NCBI GenBank assembly: GCA_020341735.1
Contig: CP070833.1
Location: 2,222,248-2,278,271 of the forward strand
Direction: 5' to 3'
DNA: 56,024 nucleotides
From: Gammaproteobacteria bacterium
Lineage (GTDB): Bacteria > Pseudomonadota > Gammaproteobacteria > Steroidobacterales > XN24
Within the stretch, counting starts at the first letter, position 1, and each line of letters starts with the position of its first letter. Below the pieces are notes generated by a model, which worked only from the letters and a program-made list of their open reading frames with translations, was not told the DNA's origin and searched no databases. Positions 24,410 to 34,578 of the stretch are shown piece by piece. Made by a program: the position numbers and the translations under genes.

Positions 24410-25636
24410 ATGTATCTAGAGTTCTTCCAGCTGAACGAACATCCGTTCCGGCTCAGCCCGGACGCGAACTTCCTCTATCTGAGCCAGCAGCACGCGCGGG
24501 CTCTCGCCTATATCGAATCGACCCTCTGGTTCACGGATGGATTCGTCGTAATCTCCGGCGAGATCGGCTGTGGGAAGACCACGCTGCTGGAAAAGTTCCT
24601 ATCGGAACTGGATGAGACAGTCACTATAGCCCGGATCGCGCAAACGCAGGTAACGCCCGTACAGTTCCTGCAAGGCGTGCTGGTTCAGTTCGGTTATCGT
24701 CCATTCAGGATGGGTAAGGCAGAGCTGATCGACACCATCGATCGGCATCTCGAAGACCTGCTTTCCAAGGGTCAGAAAGTGGTTATCGTTGTCGATGAGG
24801 CACAGAATCTCGAGCGCAACGTCCTCGAGGAAATCCGGCTGCTCTCCGGCGTCGGGGCGGGTCGCGAGAAGGTACTGAGTATCATCCTGGCAGGGCAGCC
24901 CGAACTGAACGAAACACTGGATTCGCCGGACCTGGTCCAGCTTTCACAGCGGACCCGACTACGGTATCACCTCAAGCCCCTGAAAGAGAGTGAGATCGGG
25001 TCATACGTGCAGCATCGTCTGGACGTCGCGGGCGCCGAAGGCCGGGAGATATTCGATCCAGACACCTACGGGCTGATCTACAAGTTTACCGGTGGCGTAC
25101 CCCGGCTTCTGAATACTCTCTGCGATACGGCCATGCTTTCCGGTTTCGCGGAGAACATTTCCTACATCACCGAGAAGGAAGTGAATGGCGCCATAGAAGA
25201 ACTGCAGTGGACCGACTACCAGAGCCGAACCGATCGTATGGCCACACTGAAGACAGGCGGCAAGCAGACAGTGACCGGCCTGGAGACGCTTGCGAAGCTC
25301 ATGGTGGCGCACAAGGACGAGCCGGCGATAGATTTCCCGGTGCCCGAGGGCCGCATCATCCTCGGGCGGACCAACGATAACGACCTTCAGATCGAAAGCA
25401 AATTCGTCAGTAGGCATCATGCCCAGATCGTGACCTATGGCACGGACTCGGTGCTCGAGGATCTGAACAGCACTAACGGAATTTATCTCAAGGGTCGGCG
25501 CGTAAAGAAACGCAAGCTCAGACACGGCGATGTTTTCGTCATCGGCGAGCATGAAATCATGTACCTTAAGGAAGACCTCGCCGAACTCAGTACCCAGACG
25601 GAAGATCTTTCCGAGGTCGAAGCATCGGGATCCTGA
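24410..25636 (+). CDS. ExeA-like AAA+ ATPase with C-terminal FHA domain
   Basis: 408 residues from the ATG at 24410, where the ExeA-type start MYLEFFQLNEHPFRLSPD begins; an upstream TTG at 24356 is in frame. The AAA domain has Walker A GEIGCGKTT (about 50-58), Walker B VVIVVDEAQ (124-132), a sensor-like LAGQPEL and the lid region TGGVPRLLNTLCD. A linker of about 40 residues is followed by an FHA domain: GRTNDNDL (319), SRHH (334-337) and NSTNG (353-357), all hallmark phosphothreonine-binding positions. ExeA/GspA ATPases usually act in type II secretion or peptidoglycan insertion, but no gsp genes or peptidoglycan-binding domain are present. The FHA domain suggests control through Thr phosphorylation. 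Confidence 0.87.
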   Translation: MYLEFFQLNEHPFRLSPDANFLYLSQQHARALAYIESTLWFTDGFVVISGEIGCGKTTLLEKFLSELDETVTIARIAQTQVTPVQFLQGVLVQFGYRPFRMGKAELIDTIDRHLEDLLSKGQKVVIVVDEAQNLERNVLEEIRLLSGVGAGREKVLSIILAGQPELNETLDSPDLVQLSQRTRLRYHLKPLKESEIGSYVQHRLDVAGAEGREIFDPDTYGLIYKFTGGVPRLLNTLCDTAMLSGFAENISYITEKEVNGAIEELQWTDYQSRTDRMATLKTGGKQTVTGLETLAKLMVAHKDEPAIDFPVPEGRIILGRTNDNDLQIESKFVSRHHAQIVTYGTDSVLEDLNSTNGIYLKGRRVKKRKLRHGDVFVIGEHEIMYLKEDLAELSTQTEDLSEVEASGS

Positions 25637-25693
25637 GGGATCGCGCGAAATTGACCCGCCGGATTGTGCGGTCAGCTCCCGCCGGCCTGCGAC

Positions 25694-27136
25694 CTAGCGA
25701 GTTCCTCCGACTGTCAGGCCATCCACTCTGAGTGTTGGCTGACCCACGCCGACAGGCACGCTCTGGCCGTCCTTCCCGCAGACGCCGACGCCGGAGTCCA
25801 GTTCCAGATCGGTACCCACCATGCTGACGCGGGTCAGAACATCCGGACCATTACCGATAAGAGTCGCCCCTTTGACGGGACTGGTGATGCGACCTCTTTC
25901 AATAAGGTAAGCCTCGCTGGCCGAGAAAACGAACTTGCCAGAGGTGATGTCCACCTGACCACCGCCAAAATTGGAAGCGTAGAGCCCGCTGTCTACGCTC
26001 GAGATAATTTCCTCGGGATCGTGTGGCCCGGCCAGCATATAGGTGTTTGTCATGCGCGGCATTGGAAGATGCGCGAACGATTCTCTCCGGCCGTTACCTG
26101 TGGATTGCTGGCCCATGAGTCGTGCATTCATGTTGTCCTGCATGTATGACTTGAGCACGCCGTTCTCTATCAACGTCGTGCACCGGCTGGGTGTACCCTC
26201 GTCATCCACATTGAGCGACCCCCGCCGTCCCGGAAGCGTACCGTCATCGACTACCGTACACAGGGGCGACGCTACCTGCTCCCCGATACGCCCGGAGAAT
26301 GCTGAGGTACCGCGGCGATTGAAGTCCCCCTCGAGACCGTGGCCGATCGCCTCGTGAAGTAATACGCCCGGCCATCCAGGACCAAGTACTACGGTCATGG
26401 TACCCGCGGGCGCTTCCTCTGCCTCCAGATTGACCAACGCCTGCCGAACTGCCTCCTGGCCAAATTCCAGGGCTCTGCCCTCTTCCGCAAACCATTCGTA
26501 ACCGAACCGTCCGCCGCCACCGGCAGAACCCTGCTCACGCCGATCACCGTCCTCCACGATCACGGAGACGTTCATCCTCACCAGTGGCCGAACGTCTGCA
26601 CAGTAGGTGCCATCAGCCGCCGCAATAAGAATCACGTCATGAACCCCGGCAAGACTGACCATTACCTGGGAAACACGGGGGTCCAGCGCCCTGACCTGCT
26701 GATCGAGCCGGCCAATCATGGCCACCTTGTCCTCGTCACGCAGGGTCTCTACCGGATCCAGGGGCCGGTAGAGGCGGGCATCTCCGGAGCGTCTCCAGGC
26801 CTGAACCGTGCCCTTCTGGCCTTGTCGTGCAATCGAACGAGCCGCTTCCGAAGCATGGCTGAGCGCAGGAAGTATGATCTCATCCGAATAGGCGAAGCCG
26901 GTCTTTTCGCCGCTGATGGCGCGGATACCTGCGCCCTGGTCCACGCCATGTCCACCATCCTTTACGATGCCGTCCTCGACGTTCCACGATTCATGGCGGC
27001 TGTACTGGAAATAGATGTCTGCAGCCTCTACGGAACGACCCATGATGCCATCGAGAATCCGCTGGATATCCGCATCACTGATTCCGGCGGGTTCGAGAAT
27101 TCGGTCGCGAGCTATCTGGATTGTGTTGTCAGTCAT
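25694..27136 (-). CDS. tldD: Metalloprotease TldD
   Basis: 480 residues, normal for TldD. The zinc site is HEAIGH at 261-266, within [24 protein letters not shown]. Other family blocks include the substrate cleft segment [18 protein letters not shown] and the C-terminal [25 protein letters not shown]. It forms the active subunit with PmbA. The ATG at 27136 overlaps the nitrilase stop by 8 bases (ATGACTGA), so translation is coupled. Longer frames back to 27271 are inside the nitrilase gene. It is the last gene of the long minus-strand array. Confidence 0.96.
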   Translation of the reverse strand: MTDNTIQIARDRILEPAGISDADIQRILDGIMGRSVEAADIYFQYSRHESWNVEDGIVKDGGHGVDQGAGIRAISGEKTGFAYSDEIILPALSHASEAARSIARQGQKGTVQAWRRSGDARLYRPLDPVETLRDEDKVAMIGRLDQQVRALDPRVSQVMVSLAGVHDVILIAAADGTYCADVRPLVRMNVSVIVEDGDRREQGSAGGGGRFGYEWFAEEGRALEFGQEAVRQALVNLEAEEAPAGTMTVVLGPGWPGVLLHEAIGHGLEGDFNRRGTSAFSGRIGEQVASPLCTVVDDGTLPGRRGSLNVDDEGTPSRCTTLIENGVLKSYMQDNMNARLMGQQSTGNGRRESFAHLPMPRMTNTYMLAGPHDPEEIISSVDSGLYASNFGGGQVDITSGKFVFSASEAYLIERGRITSPVKGATLIGNGPDVLTRVSMVGTDLELDSGVGVCGKDGQSVPVGVGQPTLRVDGLTVGGTR

Positions 27137-27998
27137 CTGAGGATTCCGGTTCTCCAATCGTGTCACCATGCCTGCGATGTTCCAGCGCCGGGAAGCGACT
27201 GCGAATCTCTGCCTGTCGAGCCAGGTCGATGTCGGCGACCACGACGCCTGGCCCATGCTCCAGGCGCGCATTCACGGCACCCCACGGGTCGACGATCATC
27301 GAGTCACCGAAGGTCTCCCTGCCGCCATCATGACGACCGCCCTGTCCGGCCGCAATGACCCAGCAGAGGTTCTCCACCGCCCTGGCTCTGACCAGGATTT
27401 CCCAGTGATCCTGCCCCGTCGCGGCGGTGAATGCTGCAGGCAGTGCGATGGTCTGAAGCCCGCTCTCGAGCATCGCGCGAAAAAGTTCGGGAAATCGCAG
27501 ATCGTAACAGACCGCGAGACCCAGGCGACCTACCGGCGAATCTATCACGACGCGCTTTCGTCCGGGACGAATGCCGTCCGACTCCCGATAGCTCTCCGAT
27601 CGACCGGGCACCGCGACATCAAACAGGAAAATCTTGTCGTACCGGGCAAGCCGTCGGCCCGTATCATCGAATACCAGTGTGGCCGCCGCGGGCCGGAACT
27701 CCTCTTCGCTCCTCAGCGGTATCGTTCCACCAACAAGCCACAGTCCGAGCGCCCGCGCCTGTCGGGAGAGGAATCGCTGGATCGGGCCGTCGCCGTCCGG
27801 CTCGGCAGATTCGAGGCGTTGCGACTCGCGGACAGGCATACAGGCGAAATTCTCCGGCAGAACGGCGAGCTGAACCCCGGAGCGCGCCGCTTCCGATAGC
27901 AGCTGCCCGGCCTGCATCAGGTTGCTCTCCACGTCGGCGCTGGACACCATCTGTATGGCTGCGACTCGGGCCTGACCCGCCTGCTGGATCTGGCTCAT
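27129..27998 (-). CDS. Carbon-nitrogen hydrolase, Nit1/YbeM-like
   Basis: 289 residues of the nitrilase superfamily. The triad is Glu49 (VLPENFACM), Lys122 (RYDKIFLFD) and Cys164 ([12 protein letters not shown]). The set of LPENF, KIFLFDV and [11 protein letters not shown] fits the Nit1/YbeM group, some of which repair deaminated glutathione; that substrate is likely but not provable here. It is placed between yhdP and tldD and overlaps both: its ATG overlaps the yhdP stop (ATGA) and its stop overlaps the tldD start by 8 bases. Confidence 0.9.
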   Translation of the reverse strand: MSQIQQAGQARVAAIQMVSSADVESNLMQAGQLLSEAARSGVQLAVLPENFACMPVRESQRLESAEPDGDGPIQRFLSRQARALGLWLVGGTIPLRSEEEFRPAAATLVFDDTGRRLARYDKIFLFDVAVPGRSESYRESDGIRPGRKRVVIDSPVGRLGLAVCYDLRFPELFRAMLESGLQTIALPAAFTAATGQDHWEILVRARAVENLCWVIAAGQGGRHDGGRETFGDSMIVDPWGAVNARLEHGPGVVVADIDLARQAEIRSRFPALEHRRHGDTIGEPESSDD

Positions 27999-30900
27999 CC
28001 CTTGTCCAAGGCCTCGGCTGCTGTGTCCGCCTCGTCGCTGCCCTCAGACTGCTGTTGCGACGCCGCGTCTTCTGCTGATGGCTGGTCGGCCTGCGCGACC
28101 GCGATCCGTTCGACCTCCGGAGTCTCCCACGGCCCGCTGATTCGGTACTGGATCTGGGCCATACCGCGAAGCGGCTCCTTGAATATCTCCTTAAGCACAA
28201 ACAGACCGGCCCCGATGACCGGGCTGACAGCGAGAGCGCCTACGACAGGAAGCGTGTTGCCGACTTCTGCGCTTACGATGGCGGTCTGATCGTAAGTACG
28301 CCCTATCAGATCGACGCCCCCGAGGATGCCAATATCGGCCGCCGGGCTGCGGAAGACCAGATTGTCCGTATAGGCGACACCCTGATCTATCCTGAAGTCC
28401 CCCTTCAGCTCATCGAAGAAGAAACCCTTCTTGAACACGTCCCGGAAGTCGAGTGTCAGTCGTCGCGGCAATGCCTGCACGCTAAGCAGTCCGAAGACCC
28501 GCCCCGCCCCCGGCTTGACCTCCGACAGACTGCCGTTCTTGATCCTGAGACTCGCTGTGCCCTGGGCCACCTCGAGGGGCTCGGCAGGCCATCCACCGGT
28601 CCATTGCAGATCGACTTTCATCTCCGCGGAGTTGGCCTCGAGGGTGCGCTCGAAACCGACAGACTCCATCGCGTCACCAAGATCGGATGATGCGACCTCT
28701 ATCGACAGCCCAGAACTATCCTGTCCGAACCCCAGCAGTGAATGGCCGCTGCCCTTAATCGTGAACGCATCGTCGATCATATCCATGCGCTCGACCCGAA
28801 AACCGTTTGGCACGGATAGGATCTCGCCCTCGAGGCGTCCGAGTCTCAGGCCTTCGGTCTGAAAGTCCGTAATCACCACCGCCATGGACGGTACGCTCTT
28901 GGGGTCTAGAGGTTCTTCGCCGGCAGAGTCCTCTGCATCGTCATCCAGGTAAAGGCGATCCATCGCCAGCACGATCGGCGATCCCTGGGACAGGTTCATG
29001 GGTACCGTGATCGTGCCGCTGAGCGTTTCGCCGGTGACCGTCACGAGCCAGTCATCGGCGAGTTGTTCAAGTCGTGCGCCGACATCTGCGAAGTGCTGTC
29101 CGCCAAAAAATGCGTGATCGACTTCCAGGTCGATCCGGGTCAGCAGGTCACGCAACTGTCCCTCCCGCCGATCCCCGAAACGCACTCCCAGCCAATCGAT
29201 AATCGGCAGCCGATCGACCTCTCCCTCAATCACTAGGCCATTCTCGTCACCGGCAATGGCCCCTGGCCCGCCGCCGAGAATCTGGCCCGCGATGAACCGC
29301 AGTCCATCGTCGGTCGGGTCGAATCGTGCGGCGGCAGATAATCTGCCGCCATACTCACCGGCCCACTCCAGCAGGCCGGAGTCGGGGAATCTGAAGTCGA
29401 TAGTCAACGGCAGCACTGCCGAGGCGGGCTTCTCCAGGGGGGGCGGAAGACTGACCTCCATTCCCTGCAAATCACTCTCGAAATGGATCCAGAACCGATC
29501 ACCGCTGTCTTTTGCCGGAAAGTGAGCGAAGCCCTGCCATTGGGCCTCGCCGTCAAGATAGCCGCCCATCGGTATACCCAGCACATCGACCAGCGACGTC
29601 GTCGTAACCGGACCGCTGACGTAGGCGCGGGTGCCCCTGCCTTCGTGAGGCCTGACATCTATCATTACCGGCTCACCGATGAGAACGCCGGTGATGCCTT
29701 CAGCCCGGACCGTCTGGTTGTCCACGGTCAGCGTGCCATTTGTATCGATCAGCGGATGCCGGATATTGCCATATAAGATATGGCCGCCCGAGATATCCAG
29801 CTCTACCAGTATCTTGCGCTCCTCGAGGCTCTTTAACGGCAACAGCAGATCGACTCTGATATCCGTGTCACCTGCCTCGATACGGGTATTTTCAAGTGCC
29901 GGCCCGATGGTGGCGCGAAGCGGGCTCTCCAGAACGTAGTCACGCACAGCGGCCAGCGAGCCCTTGGCTGTCCCCTCGATGGACAACATGCCTTGGGGCA
30001 GGACCGGAATATCCACGCGCACGCCGTCGACGGTTGCTCCGCCAAGTTGCCCCTCGCGAACCAAAGCCGAGAAACCAGCGCCCCGGAACGTGATGTCAGC
30101 CGCAATACCCTGTCCCGCGGGCCAGCCCTTAGCGTAGTCGAGCACGAGGTCGCGGGTGCCGAAACTCACTTCGAACACGCCTCCTCCGTCGGCGTATGGA
30201 AACCCCTTCGTGGGACCGCGAAGGTCCAGGCTGGCGACGGGGACCGAGCCCGACACGATTGCGGAGTCCAGCCACCTGACCAGGTTGGGTGTCATGACGC
30301 CTACCGGGAGATAGGCAGACTTTCTAGAAAGGTCCAGATTGTTGACAGTCGCCTGCACCTCCATGTTGCCCGACCCCTCCCCTGCGGGCCGCCTGATCTG
30401 GAACCCCGCCGTCAGACCGAGATCCCGGTTCGCGGCTCGGAGTCCGTCTCCGATGATCGTGAGCCCGTCCAGTCCCCGGCTCCATACCACAAGCCCCTGG
30501 GCCTCATCGAACTCCAGAGGTTCGCGGAACATTTCGGGTATTTCCAGCGCCAGTCCGCGGCTATCCATCTCGAAACGCCCGCCCTGAGGGTCGCTTCGAA
30601 CCTGCCCGGTCAGCCCACGGATTCCAGGAATCGACTCAAACGCATCATGTGAGTAGCCGTCCAGGTCCGCGCGCAGTTCGAGCCGGTATCCGGCCGGGTC
30701 ATTGTCCAGGACAGAAAGGCCTATGGTCAGATCGGTGACGTCTCCACTGGGCTGCATCCCCTGGAGATCCTCACGGAGGGCGACGTCCGGAATCGCGGGC
30801 GCGAGCGGCGTGAGATCCTGGAGACGAAGAAAGTCAGCGTCAAGCAGATAGTCTCCCTCGTCACCCCTTGATGTCACGCTCTTCTCAACCAGCAGGCTGT

Positions 30901-31852
30901 CACTGCTCCATTGGGCGCCAGCACGTCGGACAACCAGATTCTCGATCCGCCCGCGCCAACCCGTGGGTCTTCGGTCCCATTCCAGCCGACCCTCCAGTCC
31001 GCGATAGACCACCGGTTCACTATCATCGAATTCGAATACCAGGTCCGTCAGCTCTGCCTCTGCGGAGACGCGGGTAACGACACGGGCATCCGTGTCGAGC
31101 CAGATACGGAAGTCACATCTGCCGCCGCTGGGTATCACCGGCGGCAGTCCCGGTATTTGTTGGGTCGCCGAGAGGTCGAGCCCCTGGACATGGGCGTAGG
31201 CCTGCCAGATCTCGCCAGCCGAGCTTTTCGCCCAGAAAGAAACGGGGCCGGCGACGTTGTCGGGGGCGCGGAAGGCTCCTTCCACGCTCAACCTGCCGCG
31301 CCGCTGGGAGACATCCGCGTCAAATCCGTCCAGAACCCAGGTCTGACCCTTCGTCATCCTGTCCCTGAGGATCAAGCGAGCGTCCCGGATACGGATATCC
31401 TGGAGAGGAAGCTCACCTTCCCTTTTGGGGAATTCTTCCAGCGTCCGATCGAAGACCAGTAGTTGACCGTCCTCTGAACGGTCCACCTCGAGATCCAGTT
31501 TCTCCAGCGTCAGACGCCTGGCCTTGAAGCGCCAACGGAACAGCAGCTCCATCAGATCCAGGCTAAGGCTGCCCCGGCGGAGACTGAAGAGCGCTTCCGA
31601 TTCGTCCGCGGAGAACACCGTCATATCGCGGAATACCAGGCGGGGCCCATCGAGACCGAATCGCGCATCCATGCTGCCGATCTCTACGGGCAAACCCAGG
31701 GCGTCACTGGTCCAGTCTGCGATCGGCTGCCTGTAGTGCGGGGCCTCGGTGACCGCGATCCTGAATATCCCGACCAATATAGCCAGCACAATCACGACGC
31801 CGGCAAACAGGCCGGCGACCCATTTCCAGACGCGTTTCGCCAGCCTGGTCAC
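27995..31852 (-). CDS. yhdP: YhdP, AsmA-like lipid-transport protein (TIGR02099)
   Basis: 1285 residues, matching YhdP (about 1270 in E. coli). One N-terminal membrane helix (GLFAGVVIVLAILVGIFRIAV) anchors a very long periplasmic part of repeated beta segments. The C-terminal AsmA-like domain includes SVQALPRRLTLDFRDVFKKG, a strong YhdP marker. YhdP with TamB and YdbH moves phospholipids from the inner to the outer membrane, probably as a hydrophobic groove bridging the periplasm. The C-terminal tail of about 40 residues is acidic and Gln/Ser/Ala-rich. It lies 60 bases downstream of rng. Confidence 0.94.
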   Translation of the reverse strand: MTRLAKRVWKWVAGLFAGVVIVLAILVGIFRIAVTEAPHYRQPIADWTSDALGLPVEIGSMDARFGLDGPRLVFRDMTVFSADESEALFSLRRGSLSLDLMELLFRWRFKARRLTLEKLDLEVDRSEDGQLLVFDRTLEEFPKREGELPLQDIRIRDARLILRDRMTKGQTWVLDGFDADVSQRRGRLSVEGAFRAPDNVAGPVSFWAKSSAGEIWQAYAHVQGLDLSATQQIPGLPPVIPSGGRCDFRIWLDTDARVVTRVSAEAELTDLVFEFDDSEPVVYRGLEGRLEWDRRPTGWRGRIENLVVRRAGAQWSSDSLLVEKSVTSRGDEGDYLLDADFLRLQDLTPLAPAIPDVALREDLQGMQPSGDVTDLTIGLSVLDNDPAGYRLELRADLDGYSHDAFESIPGIRGLTGQVRSDPQGGRFEMDSRGLALEIPEMFREPLEFDEAQGLVVWSRGLDGLTIIGDGLRAANRDLGLTAGFQIRRPAGEGSGNMEVQATVNNLDLSRKSAYLPVGVMTPNLVRWLDSAIVSGSVPVASLDLRGPTKGFPYADGGGVFEVSFGTRDLVLDYAKGWPAGQGIAADITFRGAGFSALVREGQLGGATVDGVRVDIPVLPQGMLSIEGTAKGSLAAVRDYVLESPLRATIGPALENTRIEAGDTDIRVDLLLPLKSLEERKILVELDISGGHILYGNIRHPLIDTNGTLTVDNQTVRAEGITGVLIGEPVMIDVRPHEGRGTRAYVSGPVTTTSLVDVLGIPMGGYLDGEAQWQGFAHFPAKDSGDRFWIHFESDLQGMEVSLPPPLEKPASAVLPLTIDFRFPDSGLLEWAGEYGGRLSAAARFDPTDDGLRFIAGQILGGGPGAIAGDENGLVIEGEVDRLPIIDWLGVRFGDRREGQLRDLLTRIDLEVDHAFFGGQHFADVGARLEQLADDWLVTVTGETLSGTITVPMNLSQGSPIVLAMDRLYLDDDAEDSAGEEPLDPKSVPSMAVVITDFQTEGLRLGRLEGEILSVPNGFRVERMDMIDDAFTIKGSGHSLLGFGQDSSGLSIEVASSDLGDAMESVGFERTLEANSAEMKVDLQWTGGWPAEPLEVAQGTASLRIKNGSLSEVKPGAGRVFGLLSVQALPRRLTLDFRDVFKKGFFFDELKGDFRIDQGVAYTDNLVFRSPAADIGILGGVDLIGRTYDQTAIVSAEVGNTLPVVGALAVSPVIGAGLFVLKEIFKEPLRGMAQIQYRISGPWETPEVERIAVAQADQPSAEDAASQQQSEGSDEADTAAEALDKG

Positions 31853-31912
31853 CCGATCGACCCCGGGATTGCCGATATACGGCTGGGTGACATGCCAGTC
31901 GAAAGGCTTGAT

Positions 31913-33391
31913 TCAGATCGGTACAACATCGAAATGATCCTGGGCATACAGTGTCTCAGCCTGTAAACGGATGGGACGCCCAGTAGCCTCCTCGAGCTCT
32001 GCCAGGCTGGCCGACTCTTCATCGACGATCATCTCCAGCACCTCCGGGTGCGCGAGCACCAGTAGCTCCTGAAACTCGAATTGCCGTGACTGGCGAAGAA
32101 TCTCCCGGAAAATCTCGTAGCAGACCGTCTCTGGCGTCTTTACAGATCCGCGTCCCTCGCAAGTTGGACAGGCGTGACAGAGTACGTGTTCCAGACTTTC
32201 TCGCGTGCGCTTGCGGGTCATCTCGACCAGACCGAGGGCTGAGACCTCGGAGATTTGATTGCGGGCGTGATCCGTCTCCAGGGCCCTCTCCAGCGCCTGC
32301 AGGACCTGGCGTCGATGTTCCGGCTCCTCCATATCGATGAAATCCACGATGATGATCCCGCCAAGATTACGCAGTCGGATCTGTCGGGCGATTGCCTGGG
32401 CCGCCTCGAGGTTGGTCTTGAAAATGGTTTCCTCGAGATTGCGGTGGCCCACGAAGCCGCCAGTGTTGACATCTATCGTGGTCATCGCCTCCGTCTGATC
32501 GATGACCAGATATCCGCCGGACTTGAGCGCGACCTTACTGTCGAGTGCGCGAACGATTTCTTCCTCGACGCCGTAGAGGTCGAAAATCGGGCGAGCAGCC
32601 ATGTACTCATCGATTTTGTCGGCGAGTTCCGGCACGAACATGGCAGCGAATCGGCGCATTCGCTCGCAGGTGTCCGCATCGTCCACGCGGACCCGTTCTA
32701 TCTCCGGCCCCAGCAGGTCCCGCAACACCCTTAGGGCCAGGGGCAGGTCTTCGTGGACGAGCTGTTCGGTATCGGCGCTTCCGGCCTGTTGCTCGATCGC
32801 TTCCCACAGTTTCTGAAGGAAGATCATGTCAGCCCTAAGCGCATCCCAGCTTGCGCCTTCTGCTGCAGTTCGCACGATATAACCGCCGGTCGAGTCCTCA
32901 GTCACCGACTCCACGATGTCGCGCAGCCGGGATCTCTCGGTCTCGTCCTCGATTCGTGCCGATACGCCGACCCCGTTACCTCTCGGCATGTAGACAAGAT
33001 ATCGAGACGGGATCGTCACGAAGGTCGTGAGACGGGCGCCTTTCGTGCCGAGAGGGTCCTTCAGGACCTGCACGAGGATCTCGTCTCCCTCCCGCAACAT
33101 ATCCTGGATATCGGGCTGGCGCGGTGGAGGTTCTATCTCATCGACCGTAGAACCGACCGATGATCGGCCGACGATGTCGGAGGCATGCAGGAAAGCGGTC
33201 CTCTCCAGACCTACTTCGACAAATGCTGCCTGCATCCCCGGTAAGACCCTCGAGACTTTGCCCTTGTAGATGTTGCTGATCAGTCCGCGGCGGCGCGCCC
33301 GCTCGATCATGACCTCTTGCAGGACACCGTTCTCTACGAGGGCCGCCCGCACCTCGCGTGGCGTAACGTTGATTAGGATTTCTTCTTTCAT
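31913..33391 (-). CDS. rng: Ribonuclease G
   Basis: 492 residues, the RNase G length, without the long scaffold tail of RNase E. An N-terminal S1 domain (SNIYKGKVSRVLPGMQAAFVEVG) precedes the catalytic domain. The metal-binding Asp residues lie in TTIDVNTGGFVGHRN and IIIVDFIDM. The zinc-link motif CHACPTCEGRG is present. The enzyme processes 16S rRNA 5' ends and decays some mRNAs. Its ATG overlaps the maf stop by 4 bases (ATGA). Confidence 0.96.
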   Translation of the reverse strand: MKEEILINVTPREVRAALVENGVLQEVMIERARRRGLISNIYKGKVSRVLPGMQAAFVEVGLERTAFLHASDIVGRSSVGSTVDEIEPPPRQPDIQDMLREGDEILVQVLKDPLGTKGARLTTFVTIPSRYLVYMPRGNGVGVSARIEDETERSRLRDIVESVTEDSTGGYIVRTAAEGASWDALRADMIFLQKLWEAIEQQAGSADTEQLVHEDLPLALRVLRDLLGPEIERVRVDDADTCERMRRFAAMFVPELADKIDEYMAARPIFDLYGVEEEIVRALDSKVALKSGGYLVIDQTEAMTTIDVNTGGFVGHRNLEETIFKTNLEAAQAIARQIRLRNLGGIIIVDFIDMEEPEHRRQVLQALERALETDHARNQISEVSALGLVEMTRKRTRESLEHVLCHACPTCEGRGSVKTPETVCYEIFREILRQSRQFEFQELLVLAHPEVLEMIVDEESASLAELEEATGRPIRLQAETLYAQDHFDVVPI

Positions 33392-33999
33392 CCGGGGATC
33401 CGCGGGCCGCCGGCAGACAAGACGTCAAGACCGAAGTCACGAAGTAGCCCAGCGGTCTCGAATAGAGGCAATCCCATGACGCCCGAGTAGCTCCCCTCCA
33501 GGCGCTCGACAAACACAGCGGCCAGCCCCTGAATGCCGTACGCGCCCGCTTTGTCCAGCGGCTCTCCGGTCAGCACATAGGCAGCGATTTCGGCCGCCGT
33601 CAGCGCCCGGAACGTCACCTTGCTGGAAGAAACGCGGACCGCACGCTCCGCTTCCTGCACGGCCGCCACTGCGGTGGTGACGTCGTGCGTCTGACCGGAT
33701 AGTGTCCGCAGCATGCCGCGCGCCTCTTCTTCATCCCGTGGTTTCCCGAGCACGGTTTCTCCAAGGCTCACGGTCGTATCGGCACCGATTACCAGTCTTC
33801 CTGCAGCGCCGTCGGCCACCCGCCAGGCATCGGTTGCCTTGGCGAGAGCGATCCGACGAACGAAGTCTGCCGGCGCTTCCTTGTCAAACCGGGACTCGTC
33901 GACCGCGACCGGCTGGACCTGGAATGCAACGCCGATCTGATCCAACAGCTGGCGACGCCTCGGAGACGCCGAGGCAAGAACGATAAGTTCTTGATTCAT
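33388..33999 (-). CDS. Maf-family nucleoside triphosphate pyrophosphatase (YhdE type)
   Basis: 203 residues from the ATG at 33999, which gives the short N-terminus typical of the family (MNQELIVLASASPRRRQLL). An in-frame ATG at 34020 would add seven residues. Motifs seen: ASASPRR, PVAVDES, GADTTVSLGETVLGKP and GAYGIQGLAAVFVERLEGSYSGVMGLPL. These enzymes hydrolyse dTTP/UTP or modified nucleotides to monophosphates and are linked to cell-division arrest. The IQG and SYSGVMGLPL pattern fits the YhdE (dTTP/UTP) type. Placement before rng is conserved in gammaproteobacteria. Confidence 0.92.
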   Translation of the reverse strand: MNQELIVLASASPRRRQLLDQIGVAFQVQPVAVDESRFDKEAPADFVRRIALAKATDAWRVADGAAGRLVIGADTTVSLGETVLGKPRDEEEARGMLRTLSGQTHDVTTAVAAVQEAERAVRVSSSKVTFRALTAAEIAAYVLTGEPLDKAGAYGIQGLAAVFVERLEGSYSGVMGLPLFETAGLLRDFGLDVLSAGGPRIPG

Positions 34000-34075
34000 C
34001 TGATCAGTGTGGTCATTCAACGGATCGAATTCAATAGTCGCAAGGCGTGTCTGCGCAACCCCCGAACCGAGAATT

Positions 34076-34546
34076 CTACTCCCTGTGATAGGGGTGGTTC
34101 CTGAGGATGCTCCAGGCCCGATACAGCTGCTCAGAGATCAGGACCCTTACGATCGCGTGGGGCAGCGTCAGAGAAGACAGTGAGAGTCGCAGATCGGACC
34201 TTTCATAGCAGCTGGCTGCCAGCCCATCGGGGCCGCCGATCAGCAGCGACACATTGCGTCCCGACTGCATCCAGTCACCGAGACGGCCCGCCAGGTCGTT
34301 GGTGTCCAATTGCTTACCGGCGACATCCAGCGCAACCACATAATCGGACTCGCCAATGGCGGCCAGCATGCGCCTGCCTTCTTCTTGCACGGCGCGAGTC
34401 ACGTCGCCGGAACGCCGCTGACGACCCAGGGGCACCTCGCGAAGCTCGAGCCTGCACTCTCGGGGCATGCGCACCGCATATTCCTTGTATCCGGCGGTCA
34501 CCCAAGGGGGCATGCGAGTGCCGGCGGCGACAAGGGTCAGCTTCAC
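34076..34546 (-). CDS. rlmH: 23S rRNA pseudouridine-1915 N3-methyltransferase
   Basis: 156 residues, a SPOUT-class SAM methyltransferase with the trefoil knot seen at SLLIGGPDGLAASCYERSDLRLSLSSLTLPHAIVRVLISEQLYRAWSI (roughly residues 99-146). It methylates pseudouridine 1915 in helix 69 of 23S rRNA on the assembled 70S ribosome. The ends MKLTLVAAG and RNHPYHRE are the family standards. It follows rsfS by 32 bases, as is usual. Confidence 0.97.
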   Translation of the reverse strand: MKLTLVAAGTRMPPWVTAGYKEYAVRMPRECRLELREVPLGRQRRSGDVTRAVQEEGRRMLAAIGESDYVVALDVAGKQLDTNDLAGRLGDWMQSGRNVSLLIGGPDGLAASCYERSDLRLSLSSLTLPHAIVRVLISEQLYRAWSILRNHPYHRE

Positions 34547-34578
34547 AGCAGCTGTTCGGTCGACGAGTCAGCCAGCGC

